DNA of 36,779 bases from a candidate division WWE3 bacterium CG08_land_8_20_14_0_20_40_13 (lineage in GTDB: Bacteria > Patescibacteriota > WWE3 > 0-14-0-20-40-13), in the NCBI GenBank assembly GCA_002774285.1, contig PEYT01000027.1:1-36779 (forward strand), read 5' to 3'. Shown piece after piece: positions 1-8,547 of the stretch (the first letter of the stretch is position 1; the number at the start of each line of letters is the position of its first letter). Under the pieces are notes generated by a model. That model had not been told where the DNA came from. It did not search any database and was given only the letters and a program-made list of their open reading frames with translations. Made by a program: the position numbers and the translations under genes.

Positions 1-1
1 A

Positions 2-1132
2 CCCCTTCAAAAATTACAAGTTGCGGGAAGAATTAGAATGGACACGTGGACTGCCGATGGGGATACCGCAGTTTACAAGAATGCTAGTGGCGATATTGGA
101 CTTACATCATCTGATGTACGCTTAAAAAAGAACCTAACCCCAATCACCAATGCACTCGCTATCGTTAAAAGCTTAAATGCCTATACATATAACACCGTAG
201 AGGAATCTGATGATGCCAAGAAGCGCTTAGGGCTTGTGGCGCAAGATTTACTGCCAATCCTTCCCGAAGCAACCTTTAAGTTTAATGTAAAAGGTTCAGA
301 CGAAGAATACTATGGTATTCACTACGAAAAGCTAACCGCAGTTTTGGCGCAAGCAATTAAGGAACAAGAAATAAAAATAGATGAGGTTACAGGAGAGGTA
401 AAAAGTATCACGGATACGCAACAGACCCCTGAAATTTCCGAAACTAGTGAGATTTTAGCCTCCCAGAGTCGTGATATGGCAACCTTCGCATCCCGTTTGG
501 ATTTAGTAGAAAGTCAATTAGGACTTTTAGGGCAGTTAGGTCCGTTGGGGATAGGAACTTCCGCGTCAAACGTGGCTGGCGCTGAACCGAGTGTTGGGGT
601 AGGTTCTTCGGCACCTTCGCTGCCAAAATTAGAAGATATTTTTGCTATAAGCGATAAGGATATCTCGGTAGACCGTGACCTTGTGGTGTATAAAAACTTT
701 AACGCCCTCGGGCTTTCTACCTTCTTGGATGTTGTTATCACTGGAAAAATCACCACCGGTCTTTTGGTTATAGACGGGCTGGGGGAAAAGGGGGCATCTC
801 TTGCCACCATGGCGGGGGATATGGTTTTGCAAAATACCGTGACAATAGACAGCAAAGGGAATGTAATGATTTTAGGCCAAGTTACCACGCAAAAAATAAA
901 TGTTAAAGGCCCGGATGTCGCGGCCGCCTCCGCTGGGAAAGTTGTAATACCTGCCGGCACTACCTCTGTCAAGGTAAGTACCACGGCAGTAACGAATATT
1001 TCCCTTATTTATGCTACACCAAATGCTCCTGTTGTAGTTGGGGCAAAATACAGTGGGGAGAAGGAATTAGAAATTATGTTAAATGCCCCTGCTTTAGAAG
1101 ATACCGAAGTAAACTGGTGGGTGGTTAACTAA
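2..1132 (+). CDS. Phage-tail/surface protein with peptidase S74 (intramolecular chaperone) domain, 5' truncated by window edge
   Basis: SSDVRLKKNLTPITNALAIVKSLNAYTYN motif typical of S74; frame stays open to base 2 (PLQKLQVAGRIRMDTW). Confidence 0.8.
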   Translation, partial: PLQKLQVAGRIRMDTWTADGDTAVYKNASGDIGLTSSDVRLKKNLTPITNALAIVKSLNAYTYNTVEESDDAKKRLGLVAQDLLPILPEATFKFNVKGSDEEYYGIHYEKLTAVLAQAIKEQEIKIDEVTGEVKSITDTQQTPEISETSEILASQSRDMATFASRLDLVESQLGLLGQLGPLGIGTSASNVAGAEPSVGVGSSAPSLPKLEDIFAISDKDISVDRDLVVYKNFNALGLSTFLDVVITGKITTGLLVIDGLGEKGASLATMAGDMVLQNTVTIDSKGNVMILGQVTTQKINVKGPDVAAASAGKVVIPAGTTSVKVSTTAVTNISLIYATPNAPVVVGAKYSGEKELEIMLNAPALEDTEVNWWVVN

Positions 1133-1137
1133 GATTT

Positions 1138-1551
1138 ATGAAATCGTATAAAGACCAAATAAAAGATACTTTCAAACAAACTAAAGAAGTATCTTGTCCT
1201 GCTTTTGGTGGCAACAAAATATATTTTAATGCCAAGGGAATTAACCACCTTTTATATAAGGGCAGTAGGAGCAGGAGGGACAACAAAAGAATAGAAACGA
1301 ATATCCGTTTGTTACCAAGGGCGATAAAGGTTTTACAAGCAATGCCGTATTTTCAGGAAGAGAGCAACTACAAAAAAGAAAATGTAAGTTACAAATTTTG
1401 GGCTTTTGAAGCGGTAATTAATGATAGACGAATTAAAGTAGTTATTAGGCAAGTAGGAAATGGGCAGAAACATTTTTGGAGTGTTATCCCTGCGTGGAGA
1501 AAAGACCGTTTTGGCATTATAAACGCTAGAAAAAAGAATCTGGAGGAATAA
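1138..1551 (+). CDS. Small protein resembling phage BECR-fold (Barnase-EndoU-ColicinE5/D-RelE-like) nucleases
   Basis: 137 aa ORF; layout FNAKGINHLLYKG..RLLPRAIKVL..KVVIRQVGNGQKHFWSVIPAWR. Confidence 0.45.
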   Translation: MKSYKDQIKDTFKQTKEVSCPAFGGNKIYFNAKGINHLLYKGSRSRRDNKRIETNIRLLPRAIKVLQAMPYFQEESNYKKENVSYKFWAFEAVINDRRIKVVIRQVGNGQKHFWSVIPAWRKDRFGIINARKKNLEE

Positions 1552-1552
1552 A

Positions 1553-1604
1553 TGCTGGCCTTCGGCTTTGGATTGGCCGAGATAAACCTTGCGGTTAACC
1601 AGCA
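1553..1604. other. Possible three-way-junction stem structure
   Basis: Outer TGCTGG/CCAGCA enclosing TCGGC..GCCGA and AACC-TTGC-GGTT hairpins. Confidence 0.35.
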
Positions 1605-1653
1605 ATAGGGATTCTTGCACGAATAATTTAATTAATCAAGAGGGAAAATCGAC

Positions 1654-2973
1654 ATGGAAAAACCGATCTACGACACATTTTGTTGTCCCTACTGCCAAAG
1701 CAAAAAATATGTGCGGCGTGGCTTTAGGCAAAAAAAGTATGAAAAAATACAACTTTATCTTTGCTTGGAATGCAAACGAACTTTTACTCCGCAAAAAGAC
1801 CTAGGAAAACATTACCCGCTGGAAACTGTTTTTAACGCGTTAAGTTTGTATAACCTAGGCCACTCCTTGGGAGGAGTTTGTAAAATATTAAATGATAGAG
1901 AGAGCGGAGAAATTAGAAATTTCTCTCTCCAACCTTCAACCGTTTCCGCATGGCTCGAGGAGTTTAAGGATTATTGCAAATACCAAAGAATGCGTGAATT
2001 TGTGATAAAAAAATACGACCCAAAAAATACTGTGGTCACCGCAACATTGGCGCACCGCCAGTTGTATCGCTACAGGTATCATCGCGCCAAGTGCTCTTTA
2101 ATGATCCAAGAGGAATACGCCCACCGAAAATTTGAGCCGCTAAAAGAATTTTTGGAACTTGTCCCCTCGGAATGTCCGCATCAGTATTTTTCAGAAGGGT
2201 TACGGGCTTCGGAAGTTCCCATAACTTTTTCCAAAAAGCAAATGATTGTTCGTAGCAAAACAAATTACGCCAATAAGCTATGCCAATTTGTTTTGCAAAG
2301 TGTCAAAGAACGGACTTCTCGGCACGAGCATGTGCAAAAATTCTTCTTATTTAACGATTCGGTAACCGTTGCCACCGAGGTTCCGGTTTATTTAACCCGT
2401 GAAGATTTGTTGCATATGCAAACCCAACTTGGGTTTCAAATTTATACCAAGAAAATTGACCTAATTAACCTAATTGACCTGATTTCTAAAGAAAACCCAA
2501 ATCCCAATGAACAAAAAGAGATAAAGTTATTGGCTCTAAAATTGGGATTTAAGGAATTGGAAATTGGAGATTATTTAGGTCGGTTAGAAATTAGCGCAAT
2601 TAGAAATTTTGCACACACTCAACTAGATGTTAAGAGTTTTGGTGAGTTACCTAAATTAATAACAGGACATATCGATCTCTTGCAAATTAGAAACGGACAA
2701 ATACATATCCTAGACTACAAACCAAACGCTGTAAAGGAACAGCCGATTGACCAGCTCACAATCTACGCAATGGCCTTGTCACGCCTTACCGGACTGCGTC
2801 TTTTTGATTTTAAGTGTGCGTGGTTTGACGAAAAAGACTATTTTGAATTTTATCCATTGCATGTTTTATATAAACCATCTAAAACAAGAAGAAGGAAAAC
2901 AGTAGCAACTACCGAAGGGAGGTATCGTATCAACCAAGAGGTAAAGAAGGTAGTTAATGTGAAACCAACATGA
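1654..2973 (+). CDS. InsA/IS1-like zinc-ribbon + HTH protein fused to C-terminal PD-(D/E)XK (Cas4/RecB-like) nuclease domain
   Basis: N-term CCPYCQSKKYVRRGF..LCLECKRTF; C-term GHIDLLQIRNGQIHILDYKP..QLTIYAMAL (D..DxK..QxxxY). Confidence 0.7.
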   Translation: MEKPIYDTFCCPYCQSKKYVRRGFRQKKYEKIQLYLCLECKRTFTPQKDLGKHYPLETVFNALSLYNLGHSLGGVCKILNDRESGEIRNFSLQPSTVSAWLEEFKDYCKYQRMREFVIKKYDPKNTVVTATLAHRQLYRYRYHRAKCSLMIQEEYAHRKFEPLKEFLELVPSECPHQYFSEGLRASEVPITFSKKQMIVRSKTNYANKLCQFVLQSVKERTSRHEHVQKFFLFNDSVTVATEVPVYLTREDLLHMQTQLGFQIYTKKIDLINLIDLISKENPNPNEQKEIKLLALKLGFKELEIGDYLGRLEISAIRNFAHTQLDVKSFGELPKLITGHIDLLQIRNGQIHILDYKPNAVKEQPIDQLTIYAMALSRLTGLRLFDFKCAWFDEKDYFEFYPLHVLYKPSKTRRRKTVATTEGRYRINQEVKKVVNVKPT

Positions 2974-3410
2974 TCAAATTTTACCCAAGAAGACCGGTTA
3001 AAAGTTTTCAGGATTTGGAAATTTACCAAAAGCTACTGGCTTGTGGCGTTGCCGTGACACGGATGGCAAAAGATTGCCAGACCACTCCGTTACTGGACGA
3101 GATTATTGTAACGCCACTTATCAAACTTTCCTTGGAATTGCCAAGTCTTATTGCCAAAGCGCACTCTTTACGATTTGCGGAATTTGCCATCGCGCAAAAA
3201 ACTTTGGAAGATACGATGCTAAATTGCAATCTGGTGGTTGTGAAGCTGGAGTTATATAGGGATCTTGTTTGTCCCAGTGCCGAAGTTGCACCTGTCTTTG
3301 ACAACCAGTCCCATTCCGAAATTGAGGAAACAATAAAAAGTTACCTCACAGTGCGCTACAAAATACTCCACTTACAAAAAAGCTGGCAAAAGTTTAAAGA
3401 AGGGGATTAG
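2970..3410 (+). CDS. Four-helix-bundle-like protein
   Basis: ATGA overlap with upstream nuclease ORF; helical 146 aa with FQDLEIYQKLLACGVAVTRMA. Confidence 0.5.
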   Translation: MIKFYPRRPVKSFQDLEIYQKLLACGVAVTRMAKDCQTTPLLDEIIVTPLIKLSLELPSLIAKAHSLRFAEFAIAQKTLEDTMLNCNLVVVKLELYRDLVCPSAEVAPVFDNQSHSEIEETIKSYLTVRYKILHLQKSWQKFKEGD

Positions 3411-3424
3411 TAGTTTTAGGAAAG

Positions 3425-3478
3425 AATTGGTTAAATTTGTCAAATTAGTTCAATTAGACAAATTTGACTAATAATTAA
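3425..3478. repeat. 9-bp-period degenerate repeat
   Basis: AATTGGTTA AATTTGTCA AATTAGTTC AATTAGACA AATTTGACT. Confidence 0.85.
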
Positions 3479-3482
3479 AACC

Positions 3483-4031
3483 ATGAGTTACGAAAACCTA
3501 TTAGTTTACAGGTTAGCCGTTACAATATATGACGCCAATGAGCAGTTTTATAAGAAATTCCTAAAAGAGTATGCTCATAAAAGGTTGGTGGAACAAATGA
3601 CCCATGCGGCAAGGTCGGGTAAACAAAACATTGTAGAAGGGGTCTTGGAAAAAAGCATGGAAAGTGGGCTAAAATTAGTTGGTGTTGGACGCGCTAGCTT
3701 TGGCGAGCTTTTGGAAGACTACAAGGACTTTATTAGAAGCCACAAATATAATCTTTGGGACAAGAACGATCCCCGGGTTGTAAAAATTCGTACCTTTAAG
3801 GAAGATACTGCTAATGTTACCAATTTAGCTAATATTGCCAGTTGGACTAATTTGGATTTAGAAAAACCGGAAGAATACGCAAACATAATGGTTTGCCTGC
3901 TTTTTAAGGAAAATTATTTATTAGATAGGTTTTACAAGTCCTTGGAGGAGCAGTTTATTAAGGAAGGGGGATTTCGCGAAAACCTATTTAAGAAACGCTT
4001 AGATTACAAAAAAACAAATTTGTCTAATTAG
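3483..4031 (+). CDS. Four helix bundle protein (23S rRNA IVS/Avd-like superfamily)
   Basis: SYENLLVYRLAVTIYDANEQF..QMTHAARSGKQNIVEG..GELLEDYKDFIR. Confidence 0.75.
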   Translation: MSYENLLVYRLAVTIYDANEQFYKKFLKEYAHKRLVEQMTHAARSGKQNIVEGVLEKSMESGLKLVGVGRASFGELLEDYKDFIRSHKYNLWDKNDPRVVKIRTFKEDTANVTNLANIASWTNLDLEKPEEYANIMVCLLFKENYLLDRFYKSLEEQFIKEGGFRENLFKKRLDYKKTNLSN

Positions 4032-4065
4032 TCCAATTGGACTAATTGGTCTAATTTGATAATAT
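4017..4065. repeat. 9-bp-period degenerate repeat
   Basis: AATTTGTCT AATTAGTCC AATTGGACT AATTGGTCT AATTTGATA. Confidence 0.85.
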
Positions 4066-4088
4066 GGTGTCAGGAAGATATAAGTTTT

Positions 4089-5339
4089 ATGTTGCAAACA
4101 AATCTTTTTACTAAAACTCGCAGGGAAGCGCCAAAAGACGAGACAAGCGTTAATGCCCAACTTCTGATTCGTGGCGGTTTTATCCACAAAGAAATGGCTG
4201 GTGTTTATAGCTTTTTGCCTTTGGGCTTTATTGTTCTTAATAAAATAATCAACATTATCCGCGAGGAAATAAACGCCATCGGAGGGCAGGAAATTTTAAT
4301 GTCGGGTCTTCAAGATCCGGCAATTTGGAAAGCTTCCGGTAGGTGGGACCAAAAAGTGGTGGACTCCTGGTTTAAGACAACCCTTGCCAATGGGGGAGAG
4401 TTGGGTTTGTCGTTTACCCACGAAGAACCCATTGCCAGAATAATGACAAATCATATCAATTCATACAAAGACCTACCTAAATATGTGTACCAATTTCAGA
4501 CAAAGTTTCGCAACGAAAAAAGATCCCAAGGGGGGTTACTTCGCACTCGGGAATTTATTATGAAAGATTTATATTCCTTTTCCGCAACCCAAGGAGAGCT
4601 TGACGAATTCTACGAAAAAGCGCGGCAAGCCTACGTAAATATCTTTAACCGGATTGGGATAGGGGATAAAACTTATTATACATTGGCAAGCGGTGGGGTG
4701 TTTTCCAGATATTCCCACGAGTTTCAGACGGTGTGCGAGGTAGGGGAGGATGAGATTTATATAAAAGAAGGAGCTCTCGAAGCGGTAAATAAGGAAATTA
4801 TGAATGATTCGGGTTTTGATTCGGGTGAAACCCTAAAGGGTTTCACCCGCATTTCGGAAAAATCCGTCGAAGTTGGAAATATCTTTAAGCTGGGCACAAA
4901 ATACTCCGAGGCGTTGGGATTAAAATATCATGACAATATCGGCAAAGAGCACCATGTCATTATGGGAAGCTATGGCATTGCGCCATCCCGTTCTATGGGG
5001 ACGGTTGTAGAATTACACCACGATGATCAGGGAATAATTTGGCCTGCTAGCATTGCCCCCTTTAAATACCATATTCTTTGCGATAACAACTCGGACGAAG
5101 CAGTTAAGCAGTCAAACGATCTGTATGCTAAGTTAGTAGCAGATGGCTCAGAATCTCTGCTAGACGATCGGCCAGAGACTTTAGCGGTAAAGATTAAGGA
5201 TGCTGATCTTATCGGCTGTCCCGTTCGGATAATAGTTTCTAAAAAATCATTGGAGGCGGGAGGGGTGGAGGTTAAAGGCCGTAAAGATTCTAATATCAAG
5301 GTGATTGCCAGTGAAAATCTTTTTAATTTAAAATTTTAA
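4089..5339 (+). CDS. proS: Prolyl-tRNA synthetase (short form)
   Basis: Class II aaRS motifs; FTHEEPIARIMTNHINSYKDLPKYVYQFQTKFRNEKR; start 4089 preferred over 4056. Confidence 0.93.
   Translation: MLQTNLFTKTRREAPKDETSVNAQLLIRGGFIHKEMAGVYSFLPLGFIVLNKIINIIREEINAIGGQEILMSGLQDPAIWKASGRWDQKVVDSWFKTTLANGGELGLSFTHEEPIARIMTNHINSYKDLPKYVYQFQTKFRNEKRSQGGLLRTREFIMKDLYSFSATQGELDEFYEKARQAYVNIFNRIGIGDKTYYTLASGGVFSRYSHEFQTVCEVGEDEIYIKEGALEAVNKEIMNDSGFDSGETLKGFTRISEKSVEVGNIFKLGTKYSEALGLKYHDNIGKEHHVIMGSYGIAPSRSMGTVVELHHDDQGIIWPASIAPFKYHILCDNNSDEAVKQSNDLYAKLVADGSESLLDDRPETLAVKIKDADLIGCPVRIIVSKKSLEAGGVEVKGRKDSNIKVIASENLFNLKF
4822..4849. repeat. Palindrome inside proS
   Basis: CGGGTGAAACCC-taaa-GGGTTTCACCCG. 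Confidence 0.92.
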
Positions 5340-5358
5340 ATTAAAAATTTTCTGCGTC

Positions 5359-5994
5359 TTACGCAGAGGTTCTCCCCTCCATTGCCCTTTTAAGAGTTGT
5401 TTCGTCAGCGTATTCCAAATCTCCGCCTGTTGGAAGGCCTCGTCCGATGCGGGAGATCCTGATTAGGGTACTACCACATTTTTCCAATTTGTTTTTAATG
5501 TACATCGCAGTAGCCTCGCCCTCTAGGTCGGGGTTGGTTGCAAGTATGATTTCTAATTTATCTAATTCATAGGGGGTAGTACCCGATAGGGTACTACCCC
5601 ATTTTTTAATACGGGAAAGTAGATCTTCTATAAAAAGCTCTTCGGGGCCAATGCCCGCAATAGGATTTATAGCGCCGTGAAGCACATGGTACAGTCCGTT
5701 GTAGCCCGATTTTTCCAAAGCCAGAACATCCAAAGGAGACTCCACCACACAAATTTTTTCTTTGTCTCTTTTAGGATCGGCGCAAACCTCGCAGATTTCA
5801 TCCTCGCCAACATTTTTACAAATTTTACAAATTTTGGTTTGTTTTAAGGCAGACACCGAGTCAGCAAAGGTGTCAAGTCGCTCCTGCGGTACTCTTAACA
5901 AATGAAAAGTTAAACGCTCTGCCGTTTTGGGTCCGATGCCGGGGAGCGATTCAAAGGAATCTTTAAGAGATTGTAATGGTTTTGGTAAATGCAT
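5359..5994 (-). CDS. recR: Recombination protein RecR
   Basis: LPGIGPKTAERLTFHLL, CxxC zinc finger, ILATNPDLEGEATAMYI, GGDLEYADETTL. Confidence 0.93.
   Translation of the reverse strand: MHLPKPLQSLKDSFESLPGIGPKTAERLTFHLLRVPQERLDTFADSVSALKQTKICKICKNVGEDEICEVCADPKRDKEKICVVESPLDVLALEKSGYNGLYHVLHGAINPIAGIGPEELFIEDLLSRIKKWGSTLSGTTPYELDKLEIILATNPDLEGEATAMYIKNKLEKCGSTLIRISRIGRGLPTGGDLEYADETTLKRAMEGRTSA
5573..5600. repeat. Palindrome inside recR
   Basis: GGGGTAGTACCC-gata-GGGTACTACCCC. Confidence 0.92.
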
Positions 5995-6002
5995 AGAAAA
6001 CA

Positions 6003-6047
6003 AATTAGTCTAATTGGACTAATTAGTTAAATTGGTCTAATTTGATA
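6003..6047. repeat. 9-bp-period degenerate repeat
   Basis: AATTAGTCT AATTGGACT AATTAGTTA AATTGGTCT AATTTGATA. Confidence 0.85.
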
Positions 6048-6063
6048 ATAGGGAGTTTAGGAC

Positions 6064-7572
6064 TTATAGGGGAGCCTTGCCGTCCAAAACTTCCCAAGCC
6101 TCCTTGATTTTATCAGGGGGAACCACTCCTTTAATCGGTTCTATATTCTTATCGCTTAAATCCTCCTTGGACGCAGGTTTTTGCTTGCTTAATGTTACCT
6201 TGATTGCTACTGCCCGGCCCAATATTTTTTCTAGGGCTGTTTCTACAATCTTTTTATTTGTTGGTGAATTTAGCCGTTCCCTGTGGAAAGAGTAAAAAGC
6301 TTCAATTACAAGTGATTCGTTGTCGTCGTCAAAGCCCAATATTTTACACGAGCGAAGTAACGCCTCAACCGAGTGGTTTAGGGGGCGGACGGCCTCGTAT
6401 AACTTTTCTATGGAAAAGGCGGGGGGATTAGGAGGAGAAGAGGGGGCAGATAAGATTGATTCGGGTTCCACCCTAAAGGGTGGAACCCGATTTAATTCTT
6501 CGGTCAAATCTACCACTGCCACCTCCAGCGGCAAAAAGGGAATAGTGGCAAACCTAATTTGTCGTCTTGCTTCTCCAAAAGATTTAATAAGTCCGGAAAT
6601 TTGTGGAAGCGTTATTACCTTTATTGGATCTATCAAAAGAGCATCGTTGCCAGCGCCAACCTTGGCAAAAAGCAGGCTTTGTAGATACTCCAAAAAGCTG
6701 TCGGTCCAGCTTTCGGCACCAATACCGGTTTCAAAAGTTTTTTCCAGATACTCAAGAGCTACTTTGGTATTGGGTTTAATGGCAATATCATAAACAAATT
6801 TTGCCAATTCGTCTGTATCGGAAAGGGCAATTAATTCGTCCACCGTGATTTGTCCAAAGACCACCTGTTCCAGCATGGTTTCGGCGTCGCGGAAACCTCC
6901 TAAAGCGGCCTTGGCGATTTTTTTTAGGCTTTCGTCAGATAGCTCCGGAACTGGTGTTTTTTCTTTTTGTTCTGCGTCTAAAATTCTTTTTAACTTTTTT
7001 ACAATGTCCAAAACGGTGGCGCGTTTAAGCTCAAATTGTTGACAACGGCTTCTTATAGTCTCCGGAACTTTTTTAAATTCGGTGGTACAAAGGACAAAAA
7101 CGGCGTGCGGTGGCGGCTCCTCCAAAGTTTTTAAAAGCGCGTTAAAAGCCTCGTTTGTCAGCATGTGAACCTCGTCAATTATATAAACCTTAAAACGGCC
7201 GGCGGCGGGGGAAAGCGCAATTTTGTCGCGGAGTGACCGGACATCGTCAATGCCGCGGTTACTGGCGGCGTCAATTTCGATAAGATCTATATACGAGCCG
7301 TTGTCTATTGCAATGCAGTGATCGCAGGTGCCACAGGGTTCAGAATTGGTCAAATTAGGCGTATTTGTTAAATTAGACAAATTTGATTTTTGACAATTGA
7401 GGGCCTTGGCGATAAGGCGGGCCATGGTTGTTTTGCCAACTCCGCGGGGACCGTATAAAAAAAAGGCGTGTGCGAAGTTTTTGGAAAAAATTGAGTTTTG
7501 GATAGCGCGCGAAAGGGTCTCGCTTCCTAAAAACTCGCCAAATTTGCGCGGACGGTACTTGGTGTAAAACAT
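6064..7572 (-). CDS. dnaX: DNA polymerase III subunit gamma/tau
   Basis: GPRGVGKTTMARLIAKALNC, CxxC zinc motif, IDEVHMLTNEAFNALLKTLEEPP. Confidence 0.95.
   Translation of the reverse strand: MFYTKYRPRKFGEFLGSETLSRAIQNSIFSKNFAHAFFLYGPRGVGKTTMARLIAKALNCQKSNLSNLTNTPNLTNSEPCGTCDHCIAIDNGSYIDLIEIDAASNRGIDDVRSLRDKIALSPAAGRFKVYIIDEVHMLTNEAFNALLKTLEEPPPHAVFVLCTTEFKKVPETIRSRCQQFELKRATVLDIVKKLKRILDAEQKEKTPVPELSDESLKKIAKAALGGFRDAETMLEQVVFGQITVDELIALSDTDELAKFVYDIAIKPNTKVALEYLEKTFETGIGAESWTDSFLEYLQSLLFAKVGAGNDALLIDPIKVITLPQISGLIKSFGEARRQIRFATIPFLPLEVAVVDLTEELNRVPPFRVEPESILSAPSSPPNPPAFSIEKLYEAVRPLNHSVEALLRSCKILGFDDDNESLVIEAFYSFHRERLNSPTNKKIVETALEKILGRAVAIKVTLSKQKPASKEDLSDKNIEPIKGVVPPDKIKEAWEVLDGKAPL
6462..6489. 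repeat. Palindrome inside dnaX
   Basis: CGGGTTCCACCC-taaa-GGGTGGAACCCG. Confidence 0.92.
7344..7388. repeat. 9-bp-period repeat in frame inside dnaX
   Basis: AATTGGTCA AATTAGGCG TATTTGTTA AATTAGACA AATTTGATT. Confidence 0.8.
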
Positions 7573-7789
7573 CGTAGGAATATTATTAGCATGCGTGGGG
7601 GTATTAGCAAGAAACAAATTATACCTTAAGATCCAAAAATTTCTAATTAATCTAATTATTCTGATTGTTCTAAAGAAACCACAAATCCCAATTTGGTGCT
7701 TGGGATATTGGACATCATTTAGATTAATTAGGTTAATTGTAATAATTTTGAAATTGCTATCTTTGATAATTTAGTATAGATTAATTGTC

Positions 7790-8170
7790 ATGGAACCTTG
7801 TCTATTTTGTAAAATAGTGGCAGGTGAAGAACCTGCTGAAAAGGTGGCGGAAACCGCCAATTTTATTGTTATTAAAAACAAATATCCTAAGGCTCCGGTC
7901 CACCTTTTGGTGATTGATAAAATGCATCATGAAAAAAGCAAGACAATCTCGGGAAAATACAACACGACAATCTCGGGAAAATTCGCATCTTGTAGTCGGG
8001 CATCATATTGGGATGATATAATCGCGACTAGCTATTTTGCTATCCAAAAATTTGGGTTGGATAAAACTGGGTACAAATTGGTAGTCAACGGGGCAGGGTA
8101 CAATCATTTTGAACATGAACATCTGCACATTATGGGTGGTACAAAGAAGGAGCCGGGAGGAGAAACATAG
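7790..8170 (+). CDS. HIT family (histidine triad) protein
   Basis: CLFCKIVAGE..HEHLHIMGG triad. Confidence 0.9.
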   Translation: MEPCLFCKIVAGEEPAEKVAETANFIVIKNKYPKAPVHLLVIDKMHHEKSKTISGKYNTTISGKFASCSRASYWDDIIATSYFAIQKFGLDKTGYKLVVNGAGYNHFEHEHLHIMGGTKKEPGGET

Positions 8171-8351
8171 GAAATTATTGATTGATCTAATTAACCTAAT
8201 TATTCTAAATAAGTATCAATTTCCAAATTCCAAATTGAGAGTTGGGATTTGTTTAGGGTAATTAGAAATTAAAATTCTATTAATTCATTAAAGTTTCGAA
8301 TCCGATATAGAACTAGGCAGTTTATATGTCGAAAGGGGGTATTTTTGAATC

Positions 8352-8546
8352 ATGGTAAAAGTAAATATTGATGCTACCGAAACAATCGAACAGGCGCTTA
8401 GGCGTTTTAATCGTCTAATTCTGGAAGAAGGTATTCTTGACGAAGTAAAAGAGCGGCAGTTTTATATTAAGCCGTCTATAACCCGTCGCCTTAAAGATAA
8501 AGAAAGATTAGCGAAAATTAAAAGAGATAAGAGATACAATAGATAA
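8352..8546 (+). CDS. rpsU: 30S ribosomal protein bS21
   Basis: 64 aa; EQALRRFNR..EVKERQFYIKPSITRRLK. Confidence 0.85.
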   Translation: MVKVNIDATETIEQALRRFNRLILEEGILDEVKERQFYIKPSITRRLKDKERLAKIKRDKRYNR

Positions 8547-8547
8547 T

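Noticed and set aside
1654-4031. Diversity-generating retroelement
   Set aside because: Avd-like four-helix-bundle proteins are present but no reverse transcriptase or TR/VR pair was seen in the window.
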